From the NCBI RefSeq assembly GCF_022229005.1, contig NZ_JAKKFD010000022.1, positions 108,607 through 172,606 on the forward strand: a DNA stretch of 64,000 nt. The letters are read 5' to 3'. The notes under the pieces are model-generated. The model was not told the origin of the DNA. It worked only from the letters and a program-made list of their open reading frames with translations, and searched no databases. The stretch comes from Micromonospora trifolii (GTDB lineage Bacteria; Actinomycetota; Actinomycetes; Mycobacteriales; Micromonosporaceae). Within the stretch, counting starts at the first letter, position 1, and each line of letters opens with the position of its first letter. The position numbers were made by a program, and so were the translations under genes. Shown here in pieces: positions 8,315 through 17,820 of this stretch.

Positions 8315-9559
8315 ATGTCACGACGACGTCGTCGCCCGGCCGCCATGCTGGCCGGGTTGCTTGCTCTGGCCTTGGCCGCGTCCCTGTCGCCAACGGCGCC
8401 GGTAACCGGCACCGCCGCGGCCAGCCCATCCAAACCCCGCGCTGTGCCACTCGCCGAGCTGACAGTGGTTTCCGAACGTGTGGCTTTCGGTCTGCAGCGT
8501 CCGATCGCGATCACCGGGCTGCCGGACGGCCGGATGCTGATCGCGGAGAAGAACGGCACTGTCCGCTCCTACCACCCCGACACCGGCCTGGCTCCCGACC
8601 CGGTGATCGACCTGAGCGCCCGGATCGACACGTCGGACAACGAGCGCGGCCTCCTCGGCATCACTCCGGCGCCGAACTTCGCGCGGACCGGGATGCTCTA
8701 CGTGGCCTACACGAGCCTGCCGGCCGGCGCGCTGACCCTGGCGCGAGTGCCCATCAACGCTCCTGATCGGGTGCAGGTGCTGCTCACCCAGGAGCACGCC
8801 GAGTACGGCAACCACAACGGCGGCCAGGTGGCGTTCGGTCGCGACGGCTACCTCTACTGGTCCCTCGGCGACGGTGGCTACGCGAACGACCCCTACAAGA
8901 GCGGCCAGAACCTCGGCACCCTGCTCGGCAAGATTCTGCGGATCGACGTCAACCGCAGCTGCGGGGGAAAGCCCTACTGCGTGCCCTACGACAACCCGTT
9001 CGTCCGCACGGCGGGCGCACGGCCGGAAATCTGGGTCTACGGGCTGCGCAACCCGTGGAAGTTCTCCATCGACCCGGCCGACAACTCGCTGTGGATCGGT
9101 GACGTCGGCCAGGGCCTGATCGAGGAGATCAACCACGTCCGCCCGTCCCAGCGTGGCGCGAACCTCGGCTGGTCCTGTCGAGAGGGCACGCCGGTCTTCG
9201 ACGAGACGCAGTGCCGGCCGGGCGTGCGGCTCACCGACCCAATCGTCGAGTACGACCACTACATGACGGAGAACTGCTCCATCATCGGCGGCCTGGTGTA
9301 CCGGGGATCCGTCACCCCGGAGGCGCGGGGCACCTACATCGCTAGCGACTACTGCTCGACCCGCGCTTTCGCCGTGCGTCAGAAGTCCACGGGTGGCTAC
9401 GAGTCCGTTGAGATCGGCACCTTCCCCACCCAGCCGACGGCGTTCGGCGCCGACGTGAACGGCGAGCTGTACGTGCTCAGTGACCTCCCGGGATGGCTGA
9501 GCAAGGTGCGGTTCGAGCGGGTCCAGCCGACCCCCACCGGCGGGGCGACGATCCGCTGA
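8315..9559 (+). CDS. secreted PQQ-dependent-type sugar (aldose) dehydrogenase
   Basis: A 414-residue protein beginning at ATG 8315 with GAGGAG 6 bases upstream. The N-terminus (RRRRR, then a hydrophobic stretch ending near TGTAAAS) is a Sec/Tat-like signal peptide, so it is exported. The rest is the six-bladed GSDH/YliI propeller: RPIAITGLPDGRMLIAEK opening, EYGNHNGGQ with the catalytic-type histidine, YGLRNPWKFSID, and IGDVGQ…EEIN. Family members oxidise aldoses with PQQ as cofactor. Preceded by a promoter with a LacI-type operator and followed by a strong hairpin at 9596, so it is a single-gene unit. Confidence 0.88.
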   Translation: MSRRRRRPAAMLAGLLALALAASLSPTAPVTGTAAASPSKPRAVPLAELTVVSERVAFGLQRPIAITGLPDGRMLIAEKNGTVRSYHPDTGLAPDPVIDLSARIDTSDNERGLLGITPAPNFARTGMLYVAYTSLPAGALTLARVPINAPDRVQVLLTQEHAEYGNHNGGQVAFGRDGYLYWSLGDGGYANDPYKSGQNLGTLLGKILRIDVNRSCGGKPYCVPYDNPFVRTAGARPEIWVYGLRNPWKFSIDPADNSLWIGDVGQGLIEEINHVRPSQRGANLGWSCREGTPVFDETQCRPGVRLTDPIVEYDHYMTENCSIIGGLVYRGSVTPEARGTYIASDYCSTRAFAVRQKSTGGYESVEIGTFPTQPTAFGADVNGELYVLSDLPGWLSKVRFERVQPTPTGGATIR

Positions 9560-9595
9560 ACCTCGGGACACGCCCTTGACACCAGCACTACCTCT

Positions 9596-9624
9596 GGGGA
9601 CGGCCGCGTTCGGCGGCCGTCCCC
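9596..9624 (+). terminator. hairpin terminator after sugar dehydrogenase
   Basis: Perfect 12-bp arms GGGGACGGCCGC / GCGGCCGTCCCC with a 5-base loop, 36 bases after the stop codon. Confidence 0.75.
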
Positions 9625-9694
9625 GGACTGTTGCCGGCTGCGATCGTCCGCCTTCGACAGTGGGCTACCACCGACGCGTTCGGCCCGCCTCGGC

Positions 9695-10387
9695 TTAGAA
9701 GAGGGTCGGTTGCGCCGGATGAACGAACTCTCGATCGGGCTGACGGCGTATCCGCTCAGAGTTGGTCGTGCTCCACCGACTCGTAGGGTCGGGCTCAAGG
9801 TGCGGCTGCTCGAGGCATCCGTTGAGCCACCCGTCGAGCCAATCCACAAGCGAAATCCCTTCCGAGTAGAACGAGTGTTCGCCGAGCCCCGAGTTCGGGT
9901 CAAAGCCCCACATCATCGCTCCCCGGCCTGCGCAATCGACATACGAGTAGATCGCACATCCCCAATGGGCGATCGGCAGCAAGCCGGCGGGTTCCCGAGG
10001 GTTGAGCCGATCAATCGCCGTACGTCCGAGATCGTCCGTGCAACCGCCAGCGACGCCCAGCACGGGACCGAAGCCGCCATTGGCGACCTCCAAGTAGATG
10101 CGTCGAAGCAGAGGCGGCAGCGGATGCCCAAGCGCCTGCTCAGCGTCGTTTACAGCTTGAACGGAAGCAGGTTCAAGCGGCGGCAGCGGGTCGACGGCGT
10201 CGGCTGCCAGCGCGGCAAGGTGCTCCTGCGATCCACGTGCCACCAGCCACCGGGTGCCCTCGGGCATGGGATCCAGCACCCACACGCCGTTCGCGTCAGG
10301 GCGGCCAGGGCGGATGTACACGTCATCGCTGTAGTCACGAGCTGCCACGCGAGCGGCGATGCGCCGCAATACTTCATCGTCGCGCAT
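9695..10387 (-). CDS. SMI1/KNR4 family protein
   Basis: A 230-residue protein with the SMI1/KNR4 (SUKH-type) core: a helical lead ASVQAVNDAEQALGHPLPPLLRRIYLEVANGGFGP (about residues 85–120) and a later LPIAHWGCAIYSYVDC segment. SUKH proteins are frequent immunity proteins to bacterial toxins, but many stand-alone copies have no known partner, and no toxin is visible here. ATG 10387 is chosen because upstream residues of the longer frame look non-native; the ribosome binding site (GGGCGG) is weak. It lies convergent to the sugar dehydrogenase and upstream of the restriction-like gene. Confidence 0.7.
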   Translation of the reverse strand: MRDDEVLRRIAARVAARDYSDDVYIRPGRPDANGVWVLDPMPEGTRWLVARGSQEHLAALAADAVDPLPPLEPASVQAVNDAEQALGHPLPPLLRRIYLEVANGGFGPVLGVAGGCTDDLGRTAIDRLNPREPAGLLPIAHWGCAIYSYVDCAGRGAMMWGFDPNSGLGEHSFYSEGISLVDWLDGWLNGCLEQPHLEPDPTSRWSTTNSERIRRQPDREFVHPAQPTLF

Positions 10388-10609
10388 CCGCCCAGTATCG
10401 TGCGCCGGTCGGCCCGGTTGGTGCCCGCCCGAGGCCGCCAGCATGCCGAGGGAGGCAACCAGCGACCTATCCAAGAGACGAGTCCATGACCGACGCGCAC
10501 AGCTCTTCCCACGATGGACGCGTCCGCGGCAACTCCGTTCTTCAACTCCGTGGGACCTGTGCGCCCTAAGCAGATCGCCATGAACCCTCATAGGTGACCG
10601 TTAATCGGA

Positions 10610-10638
10610 TTGACGTACCACTTGATGGTATTGATAAC
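10610..10638 (+). promoter_or_regulatory. possible promoter of restriction-endonuclease-like gene
   Basis: TTGACG (10610–10615) is followed after 17 bases by GATAAC (10633–10638) in an unusually AT-rich stretch (10590–10660). The predicted start site falls about 12–15 bases before the first ATG, leaving a very short leader. Confidence 0.4.
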
Positions 10639-10658
10639 TTATTGAATGGGCATCTAGG

Positions 10659-12785
10659 ATGTCTTCCATGACGCACCGTGATCCGTTCGGCCGGTCCCAA
10701 GGTCTCGCCGAACAGAGGGCGCTCTGGCGCAGGCAGGCCAGCGCGATCCCGGGTCTGCTCGGCGGTAAGGCGGTGTGGCTCCCGCTGGTCCTCGAGCTCG
10801 TCAGGCAGGTCGGTGAGGGGCACGCGGTCGGCCTCGACACCAAGCCTGAGTTGTCGTTCGACATCGGGAGCATCGAACGGCGCCAAGGTGGCGCCGCCCC
10901 CAGACTGGAGCCTGCGGCGTGGCGCGAATACTACGGCTTCCTTCGCGGCCTCAAACTCGTCGAAAACACCAGCGACGAGCTTCGCCTCACTGCGGCCGGG
11001 TTGAAACTCCAGTCCGATCCGACGCCCGCACGTCTGGCCACGATCCTGGCCGATCGCATCAGGCTATTCGCAGAGGTCCTGTCGCTGATCGCCGAGGAAC
11101 CGCTCACCATCGACGAGGTCGATGAGCGCATCCGAGCGCGCTACAAGCAGCCCTGGAAGAGCAAGGGAAACACTCGCATCCGGATGGACTGGCAGGAGGT
11201 CCTCGGCCTGATCGAGGCAATTGGCAGCCGGCGGTGGGGCATCACCCAGGCTGGGCGGACCGTGCTTGCGGATCGTCTGCTGGTGGGGCCGGACGCCTTC
11301 GATGAAGCACCGGTGAGCGTGGTTGAGGTTCCTGAGGCCCCGGCCGAGATTGCTGGTCTTCTGGAGGAGTTCTCGACGTCGGCCCGCACCCACGAGTCGC
11401 GCAACACCTACAACATCTGGGTTCCGAGCCCATCGTCGAATCCCAACAAGGTTGAGAACCTCAGAACCATCATGAACGCGGCTCTGGGAAGGGTGGAGCG
11501 AAGAGAGCTTTTCTCGTTCATCAGCGAGACGTTCGACCTGAGGAGCAGCAGCGTGGAGTCGATGCTGCCGTTCCTGCGGGCGTCGGGGCTTCTCGTCGAG
11601 GTGGGCCGGGGGGTTTTTGAGGCCACGCCGGCAGCGAGGGCCTGGGTCGAGTCAGGCGAAGACCTGAACTTTGTAAGGATTCTGCATGCGAACATGCGGT
11701 TCGTCGGCGAAATGATCCGCACGGTCGAGAACGACGTCACCCGGAACGACATGTATTCCGAAGCTGCCAGATTCGGCTTGAATATCGACAAGTGCCGGTG
11801 GATCGCCAGCTTCCTGCTGAACACCGGACTGATAGAGGAGCCGCGCTACGGTAGTCTCCGGGCCACGCCACGAGGGACTGCGCTCGCGGCCCAGCTGCCT
11901 CTGGCCGACATCCCCAGTGCCCCGCAGGAGCGTTCAGCTGAGATCCAGGACGCTCGGTTGATACCGGCAAGTGCCCAGCCCTTTGAGGTGAAGCAAAACC
12001 TGGTCCACCTCTCCCGGGAACCCCTGGCAGGAGGCGAAGGTGCCGGCCGGGCTTTCGAGAAGGCCATCTGTGACACCTTCCTCGCCATGGGCTTCGAGGC
12101 CCGGATGATCGGCGGATCCGGCGACACGGACATCCTTGTCCAGTGGCGCAACGCCGACGATTCACGGTCGACGGCGATCATCGAGGCGAAGGCGCGATCG
12201 TCTGGCCATGTCACCCATACCGACGTCAGCGATGTGGCGATCGAGACCCACAAGGGGCGCCATCATGCCAGCGGCATCGCGATCGTCGGCCCGGGTTTCA
12301 CCGGTGACACCATCAAGAATATGGCGTCGCAGAAGAAGTGGGTGCTGCTGGACGCCGACCGGTTGGAAACGCTGGCGGAGGCCGCGATCGCCCTGGGGCT
12401 CCGGCCTTACGAGATAGGACAGCTGTTCCTCGTTCCGAATGGACTCTCAGATGTCGACGACCTGATCGCGGACCGCCGCCGGGAGTTGGAGATTGTGTCG
12501 TTCCTCCTCAGCAAGCTCGCCGAGGAGGAGAGCGACGCGGGCGAGCCAATTTCCGCCCGAGACATCTCCCGGGACGGACGCAGAACGGAGCTCCGCCCGA
12601 GCGTCGAAGAGATCGTCAATGCGATCGACCTCATGTCAGGCTTGCACGCCGGCGCCCTGCAGCTGGTGGACGCGGCCGACGACCCGAAGTTTGCTACGTA
12701 CGTTCTCGGCGATGCTCTGGCGGGAGCAAGGCGCCTCCGCGCACTAGCCGACGCCATTGACCGCCGACACCGCGAAGCCCAATAG
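10659..12785 (+). CDS. restriction-endonuclease-like protein: winged-helix array plus PD-(D/E)XK nuclease
   Basis: 708 residues. The C-terminal half has a PD-(D/E)XK nuclease core: FEKAICDTFLAMGFEARMIG, then GGSGDTDI (Asp491) and, 18 residues later, IIEAK (Glu509, Lys511), followed by GIAIVGPGF and KKWVLLDADRLE strands. This resembles the FokI-type/Mrr-type cleavage cores. The first 415 residues hold four spaced wing-like segments (about 106–118, 191–207, 318–332, 398–413), each of the form TxxGxxL or similar, suggesting winged-helix DNA-reading units as in FokI. A C-terminal helical extension follows residue 600. ATG 10668 (fourth residue) is an alternative start, with AGGATG upstream. No methyltransferase gene lies nearby, so it could be a type IV-like or unpaired defence nuclease. 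The specificity is unknown. Confidence 0.72.
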   Translation: MSSMTHRDPFGRSQGLAEQRALWRRQASAIPGLLGGKAVWLPLVLELVRQVGEGHAVGLDTKPELSFDIGSIERRQGGAAPRLEPAAWREYYGFLRGLKLVENTSDELRLTAAGLKLQSDPTPARLATILADRIRLFAEVLSLIAEEPLTIDEVDERIRARYKQPWKSKGNTRIRMDWQEVLGLIEAIGSRRWGITQAGRTVLADRLLVGPDAFDEAPVSVVEVPEAPAEIAGLLEEFSTSARTHESRNTYNIWVPSPSSNPNKVENLRTIMNAALGRVERRELFSFISETFDLRSSSVESMLPFLRASGLLVEVGRGVFEATPAARAWVESGEDLNFVRILHANMRFVGEMIRTVENDVTRNDMYSEAARFGLNIDKCRWIASFLLNTGLIEEPRYGSLRATPRGTALAAQLPLADIPSAPQERSAEIQDARLIPASAQPFEVKQNLVHLSREPLAGGEGAGRAFEKAICDTFLAMGFEARMIGGSGDTDILVQWRNADDSRSTAIIEAKARSSGHVTHTDVSDVAIETHKGRHHASGIAIVGPGFTGDTIKNMASQKKWVLLDADRLETLAEAAIALGLRPYEIGQLFLVPNGLSDVDDLIADRRRELEIVSFLLSKLAEEESDAGEPISARDISRDGRRTELRPSVEEIVNAIDLMSGLHAGALQLVDAADDPKFATYVLGDALAGARRLRALADAIDRRHREAQ

Positions 12786-12996
12786 ACCCTGCGGTCAATT
12801 TTTCCCGGCTCCTCTCCGGGCTGGTGGAACAGCCCGTGATCGAAGCGTACGAGAAGGCCGGCCCGACCCATGGCAGACGAATAAGCTGGTCCAACGGTTG
12901 ACCTGGTGCCCGGAGGGGCTGCGCGGCACACCCCAGCTGCGAATACGAACAACGGTGGGCTCGCAGCCAGATCTCCGCCGTAGGTACTGTGCGGAA

Positions 12997-13557
12997 GTGA
13001 CAAGGAGCGAGCGGATCGCGGACCAGTTGGACCGGCACTGGCACAAGAACCTGCGGCCGCGGTTGCACGGTCTTGCCGATGAGGAGTACTTCTGGGAGCC
13101 GGTGCGCGGCTGCTGGAGCATCCGCCCACGTGGCACGTCGGCCGCACCGATGTCGGCAGGTTCAGGGGAATGGACGATGGACTGCGGGTCTCATGACCCG
13201 GAGCCGGCGCCGGTGACGACGATTGCCTGGCGGCTGGCGCACATCATCGTCTCCTGCCTGGGCTATCGGGTTGGATGGCACTTCGGCGGCCAGGACGTCG
13301 ACGACCAGACGTTCGCCTACGCGGGGACCGCTGACGAGGCGCTGAAACAGCTCGATGAGATGTATGGACGATGGAACGCCGGGGTCCGCGAGCTCTCGGA
13401 CGCCGACCTGGAGAATCCGCCCACTGCGGGTCCCGAGCGGTTTCCCATGGAGGGCATCGTCCTGCACGTCAACAGGGAGTTGATCCATCACGGTGCCGAG
13501 ATTTCCCTGCTGCGCGACCTCTACCGCTGGCAGGACGGGGCCGTACCGCACCTTTGA
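12997..13557 (+). CDS. DinB-fold (DinB_2) protein
   Basis: A 186-residue protein of the DinB/YfiT four-helix fold. It opens with RSERIADQLDRHWHKNLRPRLHGLADEEYFWEP, has TTIAWRLAHIIVSCLGYR with the first metal-type histidine, and ends with LHVNRELIHHGAEISLLRDLYRW with the paired histidine. Actinobacterial members are metal-dependent thiol transferases or of unknown role. GTG 12997 is chosen because homology begins there; the longer frame to 12757 overlaps the nuclease gene and is not convincing. It follows the nuclease by about 210 bases. Confidence 0.8.
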   Translation: MTRSERIADQLDRHWHKNLRPRLHGLADEEYFWEPVRGCWSIRPRGTSAAPMSAGSGEWTMDCGSHDPEPAPVTTIAWRLAHIIVSCLGYRVGWHFGGQDVDDQTFAYAGTADEALKQLDEMYGRWNAGVRELSDADLENPPTAGPERFPMEGIVLHVNRELIHHGAEISLLRDLYRWQDGAVPHL

Positions 13558-13785
13558 GTTTCTGGTGAGCCGGCGGTCGAGCACCTGCCATCTCTGATGG
13601 AAGCTGGTGGACCGCCCATGGGCCTAACGATCAGCCGACCCTTCGGGAGCCCTGGCACCCACGACAGCGACACGGCAACGCTCACCTACCGTCCGCCCGG
13701 GACAGGAACGATCTCTTCGCCCTCATCTCGGCGGACAGCTAAGGACGCCTGTCCTGCACTGGCCGGGGGGCGTGCCCACTGCGCG

Positions 13786-16700
13786 TCATCGCAATCTCGA
13801 ATCCCGGGCCGCCACGTCCACCACGATCACGGTAGCGCTTCGCGTCCGTCCTTCTGATGAGGGGATCAGCATGCCTGCCGCCTGGTCGGGACGGCCCTTC
13901 TTCAAGAGGGCACTCCAGACGTCGGTGCGGGAGCAGGTTCCCCAGACACCACTGCTACAGATGAGGTAGCGATCTCCAGCCGACACCTCGTGCACCGAAC
14001 ATGCCGCCTCGATCGGCTGACCATTCAACACGCGGGACGGAACCCACCGATTGTCGTTCGCATAGACGAACTCGGGGCTGATCCGACGATCGTCGACGAG
14101 TCGTTGTGCCTCGGTCTCGTCCCTAGTGAGCTGGGTAAGTTGGCCGCCTCGGAGGCGATACACCCGGACATCGCCCACATGAACCACGCCGACCTTGTTG
14201 GCTGAGAAGAGCAGGGCGCCAACGGTGACCGCCGCCCCATTCAGCGCAGCGTCCTTCCGGACCGCTCGCAGCAGCGCGCCGTTGGCTGCCTCGATCGCCT
14301 CTCGTAAGTGCTGTTTCAGGTCGCGAGGCGCGGCCCGTTCGAGCCCTGCCATCGCATCGACCACGGCACGGCTCGTAATTTCCGCACCCGACACGCTGAC
14401 TCGCCCATCCCCAACCGCGAACATCGTCGCACCGGCGTACCAGGCCGGGGCCTCCTCCGTCGCGGGGCCGGCGCCGCTCCGCCCGGCGCTGACGATGGTG
14501 AACGACGAGTCCACCTGCGGCCCCACCGCCTTGGGGATCCGGGTCGAGGTCGGGCCGAGGCCCCAGCGCAGCGACTCGTCCAGCAGGAATATTGCGTCGT
14601 CGACCGTGAACGACGACGCGGGCACGAGGACACCAGTCAGGATGCGATTGGTACTGCCCGTGGGAGGCGTGGGTGCCTCGATACGGAAGGCGAGCGTCTC
14701 ATTGCCCATCCTTACCAGCAGGTCACCCTGCTCGGAGGCATGCAGGCCCTGCACCGGGGCGGCCACGTCCATCTCGTCGATAACGGTGCCGTGGATGTCC
14801 CAAGCGCGTACCGTCCCGTCCGTGTCCCCCGTAAAGAACACGAGCGCTTCGTTGACGAGACCGACCGCGGCGGACATCACCGGCGCATCGTGCCGGAGGC
14901 GAGGGCCCTCGACGCCCCGGTAGTAGATCACTGCTTCCTCCGGCTCGTCTGCCAAGCGCACGATGCGAGCCGGTTCATCATCGACGCTGAAGCACTCCGC
15001 TAGCTCAGCAACGAAGTCAATGGTGGCGAGGCGGGTGCCGGTGTCGAGGTCCCAGATGCCGCCGGTCCCGGCGTCCCCCACGGCGACCACCGAATGCCAA
15101 CCCGCCATACGGCCAAGGGTAAGCACACGATTCTGGTCGCTGACCGGTACCGGACGATGAGTGTGCTCGCCGGTCAGTGGATGGACGAGAAGAATGCCAT
15201 CGGCACCGGAACTGACGACGACCTTTCTTGCCCCAACGTCGCCGATGCAGAGGCCGGTGACTGCCCCCTCATGCACGCTTGGTTCAAGCCCAAGCAGGAG
15301 GCCAGTCCGCAGGTCGCGCAGGGCGATGCTGCCGTCACCGGTTCCGAGGGCCGCGTATGAGCCACCCTCGTCCACCGCCGTAGCCACGGCGGTGACCGTA
15401 CGGCCCGTCGTGTCCGTGTGTATCCACGCCGGTTGCCAGAAGACGTGGGCACCGGGAACGTCCAGGATCTGCCGCAGATGCTGGGTCTGGTTGCGGCGAA
15501 CCGCGGCCAGTGCCAGCGCTTGGCGCCGACGGACGGCGTCGCCCGTCGGCAGGTCCGACACTGTCCGGTAGATCGCGAGCAGCTCCAGCTTCGCGGCGTC
15601 AGTTGGGGACAGCGCCTCCGCCTCGGCCAGCACCACGGTCGGATCGGCGGCCATCAGGTATCCGATGTCCGCCATGAGTTCCGGGAGCCGGTCCGCCAGT
15701 ACGGCGTGGGTGGCGGCATGACGGAGCAGGTAAGGCTCAGCGACCTCCCAATGCCAGTCGGCGGAGGCTTCCCCGCCGACCAGTTGGTCGGCCAGCGCAT
15801 TGAGCAGGCCGCCCCAGACAGTCCGTACCTCGCACTGTTGTTGAAGATGGTCGGCGAGGCCCTGGTGGAAAAGTCGGTACAGGGTCGCGCCGTCGACCTC
15901 GGCACTGATCCGCAGGTAGAACCGTACGGTGTCCAGCGCGGCGAGGATCTCCTCGGCCTCGGGGGCAGGTTTGTCTGCTATAGCGGCAGCCACGTGGGCC
16001 AGTATTCGGACCGGCATCCCATCGCCCTTGGCGTGGGCCAGCGCCACTAGCACCGGTTGGACCCACGGCCCGGCAGCGCGCGTGCGCAGGTCGAGATCCA
16101 AGAGCTCGGGAAGGGTACGCGGGACGCTCCTGCCGAGCTGCTTCGCCGCGTCCTTATCGCCGATCGGCTCGTCGTAGGTGCTCAGGATGTGGGCCGCGAA
16201 CAGACCCGCGACGAGGAATGCGCCCCACTCTCGATTGACGGCGTCGCCGATCAACGCATCCGCGACCTCCCAGGCGATTTGTTGCGCGTGGCCCACGTAG
16301 TCGCCCTGGTCCCAACGCTGGTCCGTGACGAGGAGGTTGTAGACGTAGCCACGTATGTCGGCGCGGAGTCGCCTCGGCTCGACCTGGTCGAGGTCCAGCA
16401 CGAAACCGCTGTCGGAGTTGGCGGCGGCGAAGAGTGAGGCGAACTCCGGCAGGGGGCGCGTTCCAACCAGGATCCGCACGAGGATGCCGTCGGGACGGTT
16501 CACCCGGCTCAGGGGCAGCAGGAATTCGTCCATGATGGCGAGCTTGTCCGGCGCCTCGTCCAGTCCGTCAATGATCATCAGCGGGGCGTCGGGCATCGCA
16601 GCGACCGCCGAGACAACCTCGCCGATCGACGGCTGCCGGACGTCCGGGAGAAGTTTGAGCTGTCGCGCCACCGAGGTGACGACCTGGGACAGGGAGCGCT

Positions 16701-17820
16701 CGCGCGCGCTTATCGCAGCCATGTGGTGGTTCGGATACGGAGCCCGCTCAGCATGCTCCCACACCTCCCGGGTGGGCTCCCGCAACTCCGGGTGCGCCGC
16801 ACAGACCAGGAGACCGATCAGGGCAGACTTTCCTGCCCCTGGTCCACCCGTGACAACACAGAGCCCGGTGCCGCCCGGGATATCTATCCACGGCACGAGA
16901 AACCTCAACTCCCGTGACCGGCCGCTGAAGCAGCCGATAAGCCGGTCGGCGGTGAGCACGCCGTATCCGGCCGCCCGGGAGAGGAAGTGAACGGCGTCCA
17001 AGGCCTCGTCGACGTCGTCGAAGAACGGAAGCAGTGCAATGTCCACTCGGTTTCGGACTTGCTGGCGGTGGCCGCTCGCGTACGCCCGGTTCGGGAAGAA
17101 TGGAAGCTGCGGTGGCGGAGAGCTGATGTCGACACGGTTGGCGGTGACCCGCTGCCCCAGAGCGCCGGCTCGGCCGGCACGTCGGGTCACCTCACGACGG
17201 ATTTCCCGCGCCATCGTTTCCAGGGGCGCATACGGCACCGACTGGTCGAGGTCGAGCCGGCCATCGGCGAGCTTGAGCAGGACCTCGGCGACGGCGTCAC
17301 TGAACCGTCCCTCGAATGCTCGCTGCCGCGGCCCACACGCCGCGATCACCCAAGCACGGGTGCGCTCGTCGCTCTGCCTAGCCTGCCAGTGCAGTCGGGC
17401 GGCCATGCCGGCGTGGCAGAGGTCAAGGAGGAGAAGGGTATGAGGACCTGAGGGGGGCTCGTGGTCGCTGACCTGGCGCAGCCACCACTCCACGTTGGAC
17501 TCGCTGTGGTGACGGCCGTCCGCCCCGACCACGTACAGTGCGTCGTTCGAGGTGATGCCGTGGCTGTAGACATGCACGATAAGCACGTCATTCGAGTCGA
17601 GCGACTGCATCGCCCCTCGCACTGCGCCACCAATCTCTGCGGCGCTGTGCGCACCGACCATAGGTGCACACTCGTAGCCCAGTTTGACCAGCGTGTCGGT
17701 CACGGCATGGACGCGTAGGCCCACCTCCGGCAGCTCCTCAAACGCGTCCGGGTGCGGCTCCTCGCCCTCTGGTGTCTGCGCCAACACTCCGATGCTGAGC
17801 GCCACCCGTCGCCGAGTCAT
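13786..17820 (-). CDS. caspase–STAND NTPase–beta-propeller–degenerate PP2C fusion
   Basis: 1344 residues starting at ATG 17820, which overlaps the upstream hydrolase stop (ATGA). Domains in order: a caspase/metacaspase-like peptidase (about 1–230) with the dyad His87 in VYSHG and Cys135 in LLDLCHAG; a NACHT-like STAND NTPase (about 300–620) with P-loop GGPGAGKS (325–332) and Walker B LMIIDGLDEA (414–423); a helical linker; a WD40-like propeller (about 850–1080) with repeats such as YAALGTGDGSIALRDLRTG and FFTGDTDGTVRAWDIHG; and a C-terminal PP2C fold (about 1120–1340). In the PP2C part, FAVGDG keeps the first metal Asp. The usual SDG reads SSG (about 1289–1291) and the final DN is replaced near RSATVIVV (about 1327), so it is probably a sensor rather than an active phosphatase. 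The expected role is a stress- or phage-triggered protease; the trigger and target are unknown. Confidence 0.82.
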   Translation of the reverse strand: MTRRRVALSIGVLAQTPEGEEPHPDAFEELPEVGLRVHAVTDTLVKLGYECAPMVGAHSAAEIGGAVRGAMQSLDSNDVLIVHVYSHGITSNDALYVVGADGRHHSESNVEWWLRQVSDHEPPSGPHTLLLLDLCHAGMAARLHWQARQSDERTRAWVIAACGPRQRAFEGRFSDAVAEVLLKLADGRLDLDQSVPYAPLETMAREIRREVTRRAGRAGALGQRVTANRVDISSPPPQLPFFPNRAYASGHRQQVRNRVDIALLPFFDDVDEALDAVHFLSRAAGYGVLTADRLIGCFSGRSRELRFLVPWIDIPGGTGLCVVTGGPGAGKSALIGLLVCAAHPELREPTREVWEHAERAPYPNHHMAAISARERSLSQVVTSVARQLKLLPDVRQPSIGEVVSAVAAMPDAPLMIIDGLDEAPDKLAIMDEFLLPLSRVNRPDGILVRILVGTRPLPEFASLFAAANSDSGFVLDLDQVEPRRLRADIRGYVYNLLVTDQRWDQGDYVGHAQQIAWEVADALIGDAVNREWGAFLVAGLFAAHILSTYDEPIGDKDAAKQLGRSVPRTLPELLDLDLRTRAAGPWVQPVLVALAHAKGDGMPVRILAHVAAAIADKPAPEAEEILAALDTVRFYLRISAEVDGATLYRLFHQGLADHLQQQCEVRTVWGGLLNALADQLVGGEASADWHWEVAEPYLLRHAATHAVLADRLPELMADIGYLMAADPTVVLAEAEALSPTDAAKLELLAIYRTVSDLPTGDAVRRRQALALAAVRRNQTQHLRQILDVPGAHVFWQPAWIHTDTTGRTVTAVATAVDEGGSYAALGTGDGSIALRDLRTGLLLGLEPSVHEGAVTGLCIGDVGARKVVVSSGADGILLVHPLTGEHTHRPVPVSDQNRVLTLGRMAGWHSVVAVGDAGTGGIWDLDTGTRLATIDFVAELAECFSVDDEPARIVRLADEPEEAVIYYRGVEGPRLRHDAPVMSAAVGLVNEALVFFTGDTDGTVRAWDIHGTVIDEMDVAAPVQGLHASEQGDLLVRMGNETLAFRIEAPTPPTGSTNRILTGVLVPASSFTVDDAIFLLDESLRWGLGPTSTRIPKAVGPQVDSSFTIVSAGRSGAGPATEEAPAWYAGATMFAVGDGRVSVSGAEITSRAVVDAMAGLERAAPRDLKQHLREAIEAANGALLRAVRKDAALNGAAVTVGALLFSANKVGVVHVGDVRVYRLRGGQLTQLTRDETEAQRLVDDRRISPEFVYANDNRWVPSRVLNGQPIEAACSVHEVSAGDRYLICSSGVWGTCSRTDVWSALLKKGRPDQAAGMLIPSSEGRTRSATVIVVDVAARDSRLR

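Noticed and set aside
10659..12785. Calling the nuclease part of a classical restriction–modification system
   Set aside because: No methyltransferase motifs (DPPY/NPPY or PCQ with SAM loop) occur in neighbouring genes.
12757..12996. Longer start for the DinB-fold protein
   Set aside because: The added 80 residues overlap the nuclease gene and have no family similarity or initiation signal.
13597..13857. 86-codon plus-strand frame after the DinB-fold gene
   Set aside because: No ribosome binding site, low-complexity composition, and it overlaps the end of the caspase–STAND gene.
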